A DNA stretch of 64,000 bases from IMG/VR virus record IMGVR_UViG_3300031687_000001, positions 1-64,000 of that record; one strand, 5' to 3'. The notes beneath the pieces were generated by a model that saw nothing but the letters and a program-made list of their open reading frames with translations, was not told where the DNA came from and ran no database searches. This document shows positions 40,453-49,266 of this stretch, piece by piece; position 1 is the first letter of the stretch; each line of letters starts with the position of its first letter. Made by a program: the position numbers and the translations under genes. Origin of the DNA: a virus.

Positions 40453-41543
40453 TCTGCGCTGATTCGTTTTTTCATACTTGCGATAAATTGCTCACGCAAC
40501 CATTCAAAATCATTGATTTTGTGTAACAATTCTACGTTATCTTTATGTTCGATACCGTACGCCTTTCCTTCTAATGCACCTTTAACACAATAACGTCCAA
40601 AACGTGCGCCATTATCTACTGTACACCAAGTCTCTAAGCGACTACTTGCCTCTTCATTAACTCGTGGGTTTTCACTAACATTAGATGCCAATTTAACACA
40701 TTCACGAAATGCTGAACGCCAAGTTCTGAACGGATCTTTATTAAACATTGTAGTATTAGATACATCTGATACTGGTTGATAAAATGATACACCTTGTGAG
40801 AAATCTGGCAAATCATGACCCATCTCTATTAGTTGTTCACGAGGGAATAACTTAACTGCACCATAACCATACTCCAAATCATTGATAGGATTAAGTGCCG
40901 ACCATACATACGTAGTATTCTTACGCTTGCTCATAGGTGGTATATAATCAAATTTGAAAGTTGAATGTATATCTGCGTCTGCGTCTACAATATAGACCAT
41001 TTCAGTGTTACATATAGATGCTGCTTCTTTATGTGCATTCGCAATACCTTCTACATTTTTTACATGTAGTGCATCTGGGAATACTTGCTTCAATTTCTGA
41101 TAATTCTGGTCTGCTTCTGCTTCATGGAAACTAATCATAACTACTGCAAAATCAGCATCATGATATGAACAAACAATTTTATTGTTCAATACACCATGTG
41201 CAATGCCAGAAGTGGGTACTAATTTTATATCACCCCAAGTAGTATCACGACCTGTTCGTCTTACTATTCTAGGGAAAAAGTGAATGAAATCGTGTGCGAT
41301 GTCACTCGGTTTATAGTGCCAAGGGAAGTCTGGATTAATATTTTTAGAATCATCTACTATCCAAATCATATCACTGATGTTTTCATATTCACGTGCAATT
41401 AATAACAAATCTTCGGTGTCATTGGTGCTAGGTGTTACGTGAACTGGATATGATTGGAATACATGTTTTTTTAATCTGTCCCAAGGCGAAATAATTGTCT
41501 GACCTTTAAAATCAAACAATGTTGATTGTGTTAAATTAATCAT
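40449..41543 (-). CDS. Glycosyltransferase-like protein
   Basis: 364 residues. A GT-A-like core is seen in FAVVMISFHEAEADQNYQKLKQVFPDALHVKNVEGIANAHKEAASICNTEMVYIVDADAD, with the DxD-type VDADAD near residue 195. An N-terminal 120-residue domain (WDRLKKHVFQSYPVHVTPSTNDTEDLL...MIWIVDDSKNINPDFPWHYKP) is a second copy-like module with its own DD. It probably transfers a sugar to DNA, a virion protein or a host glycan. It is coupled to the next gene (8-nt overlap). Confidence 0.6.
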   Translation of the reverse strand: MINLTQSTLFDFKGQTIISPWDRLKKHVFQSYPVHVTPSTNDTEDLLLIAREYENISDMIWIVDDSKNINPDFPWHYKPSDIAHDFIHFFPRIVRRTGRDTTWGDIKLVPTSGIAHGVLNNKIVCSYHDADFAVVMISFHEAEADQNYQKLKQVFPDALHVKNVEGIANAHKEAASICNTEMVYIVDADADIHSTFKFDYIPPMSKRKNTTYVWSALNPINDLEYGYGAVKLFPREQLIEMGHDLPDFSQGVSFYQPVSDVSNTTMFNKDPFRTWRSAFRECVKLASNVSENPRVNEEASSRLETWCTVDNGARFGRYCVKGALEGKAYGIEHKDNVELLHKINDFEWLREQFIASMKKRISAD

Positions 41544-42186
41544 TGCAATTGCCTTTTATTGTAAATGCGGTTGTACCAACATGACTTATTTGCATACTGA
41601 TATCATTGTCAACCCACACTTCGTAGCCATTATCTGCTGCTTTTTTACAGAAAAACATATCTTCGCCTATTAGGCTAGTATAATCATTATTCCATTCTAC
41701 TCCGAAATGAGGTTTTTGTATAGTTTCGTATACCGATCTTTTTACTAACATTGCACCCATTCCGACAGCATCTACGGTTTCTATGCCCGTTTGACTGAAT
41801 ACTCTCTTATCTAAATCACCAAATGTCTTAAATGCGACTGGGCGATGTGGTGGTACACGTGTGCTATAATTACACGCCATAATATCTTTATCATGCGACA
41901 TTAGTGCTTCAATAATAACTGTAGGGAATATCATATCGCTGTCAAGCCATAAAATATGTGTACAATCTGTATCTAATGCAGTGTTAACAAGTTCTTGTCG
42001 TTGCATTGCAACTTCGCTTCCTATATTCATATGAATCGTAATTGACTTATTATCTCGCCCGCATTTATTAGTTAACATAGCAAGACTATGTGTAAATGCG
42101 GAAGTGACTAAATCACGAACTGGAATACAAATTGCTACTTTTGCGTTAAGATTTTCTTTGTAGTAAAATTTGGGTATACTTACCAT
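41536..42186 (-). CDS. GT-A family glycosyltransferase
   Basis: 216 residues. VAICIPVRDLVTSAFTHSLAMLTN, HILWLDSDMIFPTVIIEALMSHDKDIMACNY (DxD in LDSDM, residues about 80-84), DAVGMGAMLVKRSVYE and SLIGEDMFFCKKAADNG form the expected order of a family-2-like glycosyltransferase. The acceptor is unknown. The start follows the 139-residue gene by 6 nt. Confidence 0.8.
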   Translation of the reverse strand: MVSIPKFYYKENLNAKVAICIPVRDLVTSAFTHSLAMLTNKCGRDNKSITIHMNIGSEVAMQRQELVNTALDTDCTHILWLDSDMIFPTVIIEALMSHDKDIMACNYSTRVPPHRPVAFKTFGDLDKRVFSQTGIETVDAVGMGAMLVKRSVYETIQKPHFGVEWNNDYTSLIGEDMFFCKKAADNGYEVWVDNDISMQISHVGTTAFTIKGNCND

Positions 42187-42191
42187 AGTTG

Positions 42192-42611
42192 TTAGATCAT
42201 ACCAGCATCAAGTTCGGCTTCAACAGTCTTGAATTCTTCATTCAAAGTCTTTGCCAATGTTGCTGTTGTCTTTACACATGCAGCAAATGCGGTATCATTT
42301 AATGATACCATATAATTCATATGCTCTGGTTGTACTTTACCGATAGTAAGGATATGAATTGCTGCTAATTTAGCAAGACGTTGAATCCAATATTCCTCTT
42401 CGGAATCTTCAATGTTTTCAAGTAATGCAGTAACATCGTGCTTTGCAGAAAAATCATCATATACCGCTTGCAATACTGCTTGATCAGGATGACCACTTTG
42501 CGTTGCTGCTGATAATTCTACTGTCAATGCCTGTGCTTGGCGTGCTGGGGTAGGGTGTGATCCTAATAGAAATGTTTCCACTTCAAATCTGGTGCGGATG
42601 CCTGTACTCAT
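42192..42611 (-). CDS. Hypothetical late protein, start revised
   Basis: I chose the ATG at 42611 (MSTGIRTRF, 139 residues). A GGAG ribosome site ends 9 nt upstream of it, and it lies inside the upstream extension that starts at 42626 without a ribosome site. The protein is helical, Ala/Thr-rich. It resembles small unknowns near fibre genes of marine T4-like phages. A variant late box (ATAAATT) lies at about 42649. Confidence 0.5.
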   Translation of the reverse strand: MSTGIRTRFEVETFLLGSHPTPARQAQALTVELSAATQSGHPDQAVLQAVYDDFSAKHDVTALLENIEDSEEEYWIQRLAKLAAIHILTIGKVQPEHMNYMVSLNDTAFAACVKTTATLAKTLNEEFKTVEAELDAGMI

Positions 42612-42706
42612 AGTTGTTTTCTCCATGTTGAGTTTACAAAATTTTAGTAAATTTATGTGTGATAAGTAGCATGAGGACTATTAATCCTCATGCTGATGCT
42701 AGATGG

Positions 42707-42892
42707 TTACGGTGACGTACCACCCGCATTAGGGTTCTGCCAACCACCGAAGGTTGCTGACAATGATATATTTGATGTTACACTTGGCGAAATAAATGCA
42801 CCTAGTTGTGACAATGATACTGTTCCAGATAATCCGAAATAGTTACGTACTGTGCCCATTGTAATGGTTACACCTGTTGCTGGTAATGCCAT
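42707..42892 (-). CDS. Small structural protein, MALxxxG family
   Basis: 61 residues, MALPATGVTITMGTVRNYFGL then GTVSLSQLGAF and a Ser/Gly/Asn-rich end. The head (MAL...G.I....I...FG) matches the frameshifted small tail gene at 55894-56417 and many short phage appendage proteins. It is first after both a late box (42937) and a sigma70-like promoter with palindrome (42957-42985), an unusual double promoter. Confidence 0.6.
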   Translation of the reverse strand: MALPATGVTITMGTVRNYFGLSGTVSLSQLGAFISPSVTSNISLSATFGGWQNPNAGGTSP

Positions 42893-42936
42893 GAGTTATT
42901 CTCCTTTTTTTGCTGATAACTAGTATCTGCTTTATA

Positions 42937-42943
42937 TATTTAT
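42937..42943 (-). promoter_or_regulatory. T4-late-type promoter box (ATAAATA)
   Basis: AAGATAAATATATAAAG on the minus strand, 45 nt before the ATG at 42892. Confidence 0.5.
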
Positions 42944-42956
42944 CTTTATATAATAT

Positions 42957-42985
42957 AGTTTAACATAGTTTTAATACTATGTCAA
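42957..42985 (-). promoter_or_regulatory. Sigma70-like promoter with CATAGT palindrome
   Basis: TTGACA, 17 nt, TAAACT. The spacer holds ACATAGT / ACTATGT arms (42963-42969 and 42976-42982) around a 6-nt centre. The same 7-bp arms occur with a 3-nt centre in the gp41 promoter. Confidence 0.5.
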
Positions 42986-42993
42986 TAACCATA

Positions 42994-45900
42994 TTATCCT
43001 TTCTTTAATATATTTATCTCTTCTTGTAGTGAGTTTATTTGTAATTGTTGCTCTTTAACTGCTTCAATTAATAATCCAACCATGTTGCCATATGCTACTG
43101 ACTTCAATCCTTCGTCATTTGTATGAACTACTTCTGGGAACACTGATTCAACTTCTTGTGCAATAACACCAGTACTTTGTCTATTGTCCTTCTCAAACAT
43201 AACACCTCTGAGATTATTAACAGTGTCTACTGCGTTAGTGATTGTTTCCACATTATGCTTAAATCTAATATCGGAATATGCAGTCACATCGCCCGATGCC
43301 ACAATACTTCCAGTAACCGTTAAACCATTGGCACAATGCCACAAACCAGCGTCAGTACTATATGCCGACCAGGCATTAGCAGAGTTTAAAAACCCAATGT
43401 TGTTAGAATTACAGTGTATTGCCCTATTACCGTGATCGGTGTCGACCATGAATATATAAGAAGAAGTACCTGCTCCTACCGTCAAGTTTCCTGAAATACT
43501 ATCAGCCGTATCACTTCTTAAATACTGTGAACCTTGTAAACCATCAAGTAAGTCAGCATCTAAGCCTGAACCTGAACCATCTACTGTTTTAACTGCTGTC
43601 AATATCTGTGCTGCTGATTGGTCTGCTGTAGCACCGTTCTCTACGTTTAATAGAGTTCTTGCTCCTGCTGCTGTGTAACTTCTACCAAAAGTATCAGTTC
43701 CGTTTGTTCCAGTGAACAGACCCATTCCACTAGATGTACCACTAGTACTAAACGTACCTGTGCCGTTATAGAAGTTAGCGTATATGTAACCACTGGCACT
43801 TCTCTCTACGATGGTACTATTAGATTGATCCTGACTAGGTAACGCACCTCCTAAAGTACCAGCATTGATACCTCCTGTGCCATTTATGTCAACAGTCTTA
43901 ATAGCAGCAAGTATCTGTGACGCAGATTGATCTGCGGTTGCACCAGTTTCAATGCCGTTTAACTTGCTGTGATCTGCTGAAGTAAAGTTAATCTGCGAAA
44001 GACCACCATCACCTACAGAATAAGTCGTATCAGTAAATACTGCTGCCGCTGGTACATTAGTCAATACCTGACTATCATCTACCTTGCCATTTAACGATGT
44101 TTGCAATCCCGTGATAAACGAGATAGGGTGACTTGAAGGGTGAACATAATTGTTGGCACTCGTTGCGATGCCATCTAACTTAGTATTATCTGCTGTAGTG
44201 AAGTTTACTTGAGTTAAACCACCATTACCTACTGAGTAGGTAGTGTCAGTGAATAAAGCGCCAGATGGTACATTAGTCAATACTTGACTGTCGTCTACTT
44301 TGGCATTTAATGCTGTTTGCAATCCCGTGATAAACGAGATAGCGTGACTTGACGGGTGAACATAATTATTGGCACTCGTTGCGATGCCATCTAACTTAGT
44401 ATTATCTGCTGTAGTGAAGTTCTTTTCAGTTAAACCACCATCACCTACCAAATAAGTCGTATCAGTGTCTGCTGCCAATGCCGAAGACAACGCTGCATCT
44501 GCTTTACTAGTTGCATCTAATGCTGCTGCCGAAATTGCATCTGCTTCTGCGGTGTCTGCATATGATTGGTACGCTGTTGTTATTGCTGTTTCACGACCAT
44601 CTGTATACGAGTTCGCATTAGATTCTGCTGTGTTTGCCTTTGTAGTCGCATCTAAACTTGCAGTTGCAATTGCATCTGCTTCTGCGGTATCTGCATATGA
44701 TTGGTACGCTGTTGTAATTGCTGTTTCACGACCATCTGTATACGAGTTCGCATTAGATTCTGCTGTGTTTGCTTTAGTGGTCGCATCCAATGCTGCTGTT
44801 GCAATTGCAACTGCTTCTGCTGCATCTACATATGCTTTATGTGTTGCATGATTAGCATTTGTTATAGGACCGTTGATATCAACATCATTTGCAATGAAGC
44901 AATCTGCTTCCATTTTTCCTAATACAAAACTTGCATCTCCCGTGTTAATATCACCATTTGGTTCTGGATCATATTCACTAAACACTTTCCATGTCAATGC
45001 ACTTGCATCATAAAATACACCAATGTGAGTGTATCCCGGCGCTGATGTGCCAGTGTTAATGTTACTAAAAATACCACTGTCAATGGCTATCGGAGCAGCG
45101 AGTCCACTCCAAACATCGCCAATTGTGTGACCAGTGGTAGCAGAGAACTTAATTGTAATGTTATTGTCCAGTGCTTGATCTGTTCCGTCGATCGCAATAC
45201 CCGTTGCTACTGTTGTTGCAAAGTTATCCTTTGACCATTCAAATGTATCTGGAGTACTATTGGCATCTATTCGTACGTAATAAGTGACTGAGGTGGTACC
45301 TTCAAAGTACCCCCCAAGAACACCATCGTCTAATCCAGCACCAGTGAATATAGTGTTTGCTGCACCAATTGCATCACCTTGATTCAAGTAAATAAAACTA
45401 TCATCAACACTCAAGTTTGCTGAACCAACACTGACAGTAGATCCGGTAACAAATAAATCTCCACCAACCGTCAAATCGTTTGTTATATTTACATCGGTAG
45501 CGAGACCTACTGTAACTGCTGAAGTTTCACTGCCACTTCCCGTTACGACTATTTCATTAACTGTTCCTGCTACGGTAGCAATATAATTACCAGTGGTATC
45601 TGTTCCTAATGCAACACTGTTTGCATCAACACTTGCTGATTGTATATTTAATGAATCTATATATGCCTTTGTTGTCTTTCCATCAGTGTATGCGGTTGAT
45701 GCATTGATTGCATCTGCTTCTGAGATATCTGCATATGATTGATAAGCAGTTGTTATTGCCGTTTCACGACCATCTGTATATGAATTTGATGATGTGATTG
45801 CATCTGCTTCTGCTTGATCTGCATATGATTGGTACGCTGTTGTTATTGCTGTTTCACGACCATCTGTATATGAATTTGATGATGTGATTGCATCTGCTTC

Positions 45901-46941
45901 TGCTGTATCTGTATATGATTGGTACGCTGTTGTTATTGCTGTTTCACGACCATCTGTATATGAATTTGATGATGTGATTGCATCTGCTTCTGCGGTATCT
46001 GCATATGATTGGTACGCGGTTGTTATTGCTGTCTCACGACCATCTGTATATGAGTTTGATGCATTGATTGCATCTGCTTCTGCGGTATCTGCATATGATT
46101 GGTACGCGGTTGTTATTGCTGTCTCACGACCATCTGTATATGAGTTTGATGCATTGATTGCATCTGCTTCTGCAACATCCGTATAACCTTGTAGTGCTGT
46201 AGTTTGTAGTTCATCTGCTGCGATATATGCATCTGTGACAACGGTATCTGCTGCGATATATGCATCTGTGACAACGGTATCTGCTGCGATATATGCATCT
46301 GTGACAACCACGTCTGCTGCGACATATGCATCTGTGACAACCACGTCTGCGTCGTCTGCGTACAATTGGTACGCCGTGGTTATTGCTGTTTCACGACCAT
46401 CTGTATACAAGTTTGATGATGCGATTGCATCAAGTTCTGCTTGATCTGTATACGATTGGTACGCCGTGGTTATTGCTGTTTCACGACCATCTGTATACAA
46501 GTTTGATGATGCGATTGCATCAAGTTCTGCTTGATCTGTATAACCTTGTAGTTCTGTAGTTTGTAGTTCATCTGCATCGATATATGCAGTTGTTGTTGCC
46601 GCGATGAGATCATCTACATACGTTGCAATATCACCTCTTGGGAATAAAGTGACATCAAGTACTGCTATCATACCCTGCGATTCACCACCACCTGATACTT
46701 CGTACAAATGATCTGGTAACGTATACTCTCTATCGGCAGTCAATGTAGTCGCTTTTAATCTCCCCTCAAAATCATCAGGAGGAGATGAACCTTCAAATGT
46801 AAGAGAGGTGTTAGCAGGAATATATATTTCTCCACCATCGCCTGGATATAATACAAGATCCTTATCTAGTGCAGATTCAACTCTTGTTCCACCACCTATG
46901 TCTATATCTATTACTGTTTGATTACCTACTTTAAAAGCCAC
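42994..46941 (-). CDS. Tail fibre protein with peptidase S74 chaperone domain
   Basis: 1315 residues. The N-terminus (MAFKVGNQTVIDIDIGGG..., LKATTLTADREYTLPDHLYEV) is an attachment-type domain. A helical region of tandem repeats of 30 and 11 residues (about 150-440) follows, then beta domains, a second repeat set, and a triple-stranded-type shaft (VDDSQVLTNVPSGALFTDTTYSVGNGGLTQVNF). The C-terminal 110 residues are an S74 intramolecular chaperone (AYSDIRFKHNVETITNAVD..., STGVIAQEVESVFPEVV, VAYGNMVGLLIEAVKEQQ). The Ser/Lys pair in SDIRFK should auto-cleave after trimerisation. It is the first gene of the fibre array. Confidence 0.88.
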   Translation of the reverse strand: MAFKVGNQTVIDIDIGGGTRVESALDKDLVLYPGDGGEIYIPANTSLTFEGSSPPDDFEGRLKATTLTADREYTLPDHLYEVSGGGESQGMIAVLDVTLFPRGDIATYVDDLIAATTTAYIDADELQTTELQGYTDQAELDAIASSNLYTDGRETAITTAYQSYTDQAELDAIASSNLYTDGRETAITTAYQLYADDADVVVTDAYVAADVVVTDAYIAADTVVTDAYIAADTVVTDAYIAADELQTTALQGYTDVAEADAINASNSYTDGRETAITTAYQSYADTAEADAINASNSYTDGRETAITTAYQSYADTAEADAITSSNSYTDGRETAITTAYQSYTDTAEADAITSSNSYTDGRETAITTAYQSYADQAEADAITSSNSYTDGRETAITTAYQSYADISEADAINASTAYTDGKTTKAYIDSLNIQSASVDANSVALGTDTTGNYIATVAGTVNEIVVTGSGSETSAVTVGLATDVNITNDLTVGGDLFVTGSTVSVGSANLSVDDSFIYLNQGDAIGAANTIFTGAGLDDGVLGGYFEGTTSVTYYVRIDANSTPDTFEWSKDNFATTVATGIAIDGTDQALDNNITIKFSATTGHTIGDVWSGLAAPIAIDSGIFSNINTGTSAPGYTHIGVFYDASALTWKVFSEYDPEPNGDINTGDASFVLGKMEADCFIANDVDINGPITNANHATHKAYVDAAEAVAIATAALDATTKANTAESNANSYTDGRETAITTAYQSYADTAEADAIATASLDATTKANTAESNANSYTDGRETAITTAYQSYADTAEADAISAAALDATSKADAALSSALAADTDTTYLVGDGGLTEKNFTTADNTKLDGIATSANNYVHPSSHAISFITGLQTALNAKVDDSQVLTNVPSGALFTDTTYSVGNGGLTQVNFTTADNTKLDGIATSANNYVHPSSHPISFITGLQTSLNGKVDDSQVLTNVPAAAVFTDTTYSVGDGGLSQINFTSADHSKLNGIETGATADQSASQILAAIKTVDINGTGGINAGTLGGALPSQDQSNSTIVERSASGYIYANFYNGTGTFSTSGTSSGMGLFTGTNGTDTFGRSYTAAGARTLLNVENGATADQSAAQILTAVKTVDGSGSGLDADLLDGLQGSQYLRSDTADSISGNLTVGAGTSSYIFMVDTDHGNRAIHCNSNNIGFLNSANAWSAYSTDAGLWHCANGLTVTGSIVASGDVTAYSDIRFKHNVETITNAVDTVNNLRGVMFEKDNRQSTGVIAQEVESVFPEVVHTNDEGLKSVAYGNMVGLLIEAVKEQQLQINSLQEEINILKKG
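45681..46190 (-). repeat. 90-bp tandem repeat in fibre gene
   Basis: The word CATCTGTATA and its flanks recur at 45771, 45861, 45951, 46041 and 46131, exactly 90 bp apart. It encodes a 30-residue unit SYTDGRETAITTAYQ plus SYADTAEADAINASN. More divergent copies lie near 44540-44760 and 46340-46540. Confidence 0.9.
46214..46345 (-). repeat. 33-bp tandem repeat in fibre gene
   Basis: Four copies begin at 46214, 46247, 46280 and 46313. They encode the 11-residue unit AYIAADTVVTD. Copies are nearly identical, indicating recent duplication or slippage. Confidence 0.9.
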
Positions 46942-47012
46942 TTTATATCTCCCTTATATTTACTACCATGGGACATCTAGTCTGTCCCTATATGAATGTT
47001 GTTTACTGTTAG

Positions 47013-47019
47013 TATTTAT
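47013..47019 (-). promoter_or_regulatory. T4-late-type promoter box (ATAAATA)
   Basis: GATAAATACTAAC, 72 nt before the ATG of the 1315-residue fibre gene. Confidence 0.55.
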
Positions 47020-47065
47020 CTTTTTTAAATTATATACATAGTTAATATGTTACCTTTATTTAGAG

Positions 47066-47094
47066 CAAAAAAAAGACCCCCGAAGGAGTCTTTT
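47066..47094 (-). terminator. Terminator after the first shared-N-terminus fibre gene
   Basis: On the minus strand AAAAGACTCC-TTCG-GGGGTCTTTT with one mismatch and a following T-run. Confidence 0.8.
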
Positions 47095-47121
47095 ATAAGT
47101 GTTTTATAAGTGTTTTATAAT

Positions 47122-49131
47122 TTACTTACTTTTCAATACATCAATTTCTGCTTTCAATTCCTTGACTGCTTCAATTAATAGTGCTACGATATTTCCGTAA
47201 GCCACCGAGTAATGATCATCTTCTGATCCAGGTGTGCTATTTGGTCCACCAGTAACTGCTTCAGGTAATACTTTTAGTACTTCCTGTGCAATAACACCGA
47301 CATGTCTGTCAGTAGGATTATGTGCGTATACAGTAGGCACTTCTTCCGGTGTTGCCGGAGTAAGGTCTGTTCTATCATACGTATAACCATTTAGTTGACA
47401 TACTTTGTCCAATGCATCTGGAATTATCTCAAGATTTTCCTTAACACGTTCGTCTGAGTATGCAGTAACGTTACCTGAAGTCCAGATACTATCACCAATT
47501 GCAGAACGAGTAGTACCAGCAGACATATATGCTGCGTGATGACCTGCGATCTTGCGTCCGTTTGCGTTTGTGTTATTAGAATGAGTCCATGCTATTCCGT
47601 AGAAATTGCCTGGCGCTACACCATTATCATCTAATGTATACGCTGCGCCCATACTATAAACTTGTTGGAATTTAGTAGCTGAATATAATCCAGTTACACC
47701 GTGTCCGTAGTTTGAACCGAATGTGATATTGTTAGATACATTACCACCACTCGTTGGCAAATATGCGTGAGTATGTGAGTTCTTAGTTGATCCTTGATTC
47801 AAGATATAAGGAGCCAATGAAGCTGGCGTCATATATCTCAAATAAGAATCATTTGATGCATATATACGAGCTGGTGCTGATGTACTTGCGCCCGATGCAG
47901 TGTTAATCCAACCGAAGTTAGCGTAACCATTGGCATCTGTGCGAACGACTTTGTTGGCAGCATTGTTAGTTGTACCATTCAATGTCAATCCATCTACTGT
48001 TCCAGCGTTCAATCCAGCAGTACCGTTACTATCAACTGTTTTAAGAGATGCTAATAATTGTGCCGAAGTTTGATCTGCTGTTGCACCTGACTCAATGCCG
48101 TTTAACTTAGTATGATCTGTTGATGTAAAGTTGATCTGTGAAAGACCACCATCGCCTACTGAATAAGTAGTGTTAGGCCAAGACCTGTCATAAGCCGCTT
48201 TAACTGCTGCTGATGATGCAGATACAGATGTGCTTGTTGATGTTACGCTATTTGAAATTGCGCGATGAGTATTGGTGTCCTGTGCATCTGCATAAACCTT
48301 TGCTGATGCCAATGCTGCGTTTGCTTTAGTAGTCGCATCTGCTGCTGCCGTAGAAGCCGCTGATGATGTAACACTTGCGATTGCTGAACTTAGTTCTGAA
48401 TCAGTTGCCATTGCATCTTGGATTTCTTTAAGCGTATTAAATGCTGCGCCTGCGCCATTAGTTACGTCTGCAACTGCACCTGCTCTTGCTGCGTTTGCTT
48501 TACTAGTTGCGTCTGCTGCTGCTGCTGAGATTGCTTGTGACTTTGCATTATTTGCTTTAGTAGTTGCATCAGAACTTGCTGCTGATTCTGCATCTGCTTC
48601 TGCTTGATCTGCATATGCCTTTGCTGATACCAATGCTGCGTTCGCTTTGGTAGTCGCATCACTTGCTGCTGCTGAGATTGCTTGTGACTTTGCATTATTT
48701 GCTTTAGTAGTTGCATCAGAACTTGCTGCTGAGATTGCTTGTGACTTTGCATTATTTGCTTTAGTAGTTGCATCAGAACTTGCTGCTGATTCTGCATCTG
48801 CTTCTGCTTGATCTGCATATGCCTTTGCTGATACCAATGCTGCGTTCGCTTTACTAGTTGCATCACTTGCTGCTGCTGCTTTTACTTCTGCTGGCGAATC
48901 AACACCTGAGCCATTATCGGTTGTCAACATGGTAGTTGCTAAGATAGAAATGTTACGTTCCATATCTGCTGCTCTACGAAGCGATGACTTGGAACCAGAC
49001 ATAGAAATCTCGTTATCACCTAATGTTCCAGTTGATTCAACTAAATCACCTGTTGGACTGTACTTATATTTTTTGTTTTTGTCTAATGACACACTTGTCA
49101 TTACACCATTCTTTTTAATTTTTCTTGACAT
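47122..49131 (-). CDS. Tail-fibre-type protein, S74 class A, paralogue 1
   Basis: 669 residues. The first about 90 residues (MSRKIKKNGVMTSVSLDKNK..., SLRRAADMERNISILATTML) are nearly identical in four genes of the window. Ala-rich coiled-coil repeats (SDATTKANAALVSAK, AYADQAEADAESAA) run to about 250. A variable beta region follows. The C-terminal S74 domain (AYSDERVKENLEIIPDALDK, HVGVIAQEVLKVLPEAV, DDHYSVAYGNIVALLIEAVKE) is class A, shared with the 705-residue gene. It should trimerise and self-cleave. Confidence 0.88.
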   Translation of the reverse strand: MSRKIKKNGVMTSVSLDKNKKYKYSPTGDLVESTGTLGDNEISMSGSKSSLRRAADMERNISILATTMLTTDNGSGVDSPAEVKAAAASDATSKANAALVSAKAYADQAEADAESAASSDATTKANNAKSQAISAASSDATTKANNAKSQAISAAASDATTKANAALVSAKAYADQAEADAESAASSDATTKANNAKSQAISAAAADATSKANAARAGAVADVTNGAGAAFNTLKEIQDAMATDSELSSAIASVTSSAASTAAADATTKANAALASAKVYADAQDTNTHRAISNSVTSTSTSVSASSAAVKAAYDRSWPNTTYSVGDGGLSQINFTSTDHTKLNGIESGATADQTSAQLLASLKTVDSNGTAGLNAGTVDGLTLNGTTNNAANKVVRTDANGYANFGWINTASGASTSAPARIYASNDSYLRYMTPASLAPYILNQGSTKNSHTHAYLPTSGGNVSNNITFGSNYGHGVTGLYSATKFQQVYSMGAAYTLDDNGVAPGNFYGIAWTHSNNTNANGRKIAGHHAAYMSAGTTRSAIGDSIWTSGNVTAYSDERVKENLEIIPDALDKVCQLNGYTYDRTDLTPATPEEVPTVYAHNPTDRHVGVIAQEVLKVLPEAVTGGPNSTPGSEDDHYSVAYGNIVALLIEAVKELKAEIDVLKSK

Positions 49132-49149
49132 TATTTTATCTCCTTAAAG

Positions 49150-49262
49150 ATATTGATTGATACGAAGAATATACTCTGTATATTCCAGTGTTTATGATAA
49201 TCATAACTTTTATGATAATCATAAACTAAGCAGGGAGTTAAACTCCCTACGTTTGATCAATT
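49150..49262 (-). repeat. Intergenic module with tandem palindromes (copy 1)
   Basis: Between fibre genes. It holds two copies of the palindrome TTATGATNATCATAA in tandem (about 49190-49226), ATAAACA boxes, and a GGGAGT-TTA-ACTCCC hairpin (about 49234-49248). The same words, with one palindrome copy, recur at 53455-53545. The arrangement looks like a late promoter plus weak terminator module copied with the gene. Confidence 0.65.
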
Positions 49263-49266
49263 TATA

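Noticed and set aside
45681-46345. Regular repeats resembling a CRISPR array
   Set aside because: Units are 90 and 33 bp, in frame, without unique spacers, and encode protein repeats.
48462-48866. Gln/Met/Lys-rich minus-strand frames inside the fibre genes (similar at 52733, 57700, 54698)
   Set aside because: Out-of-frame shadows of the repeated Ala-rich coding units; they have no independent start signals.
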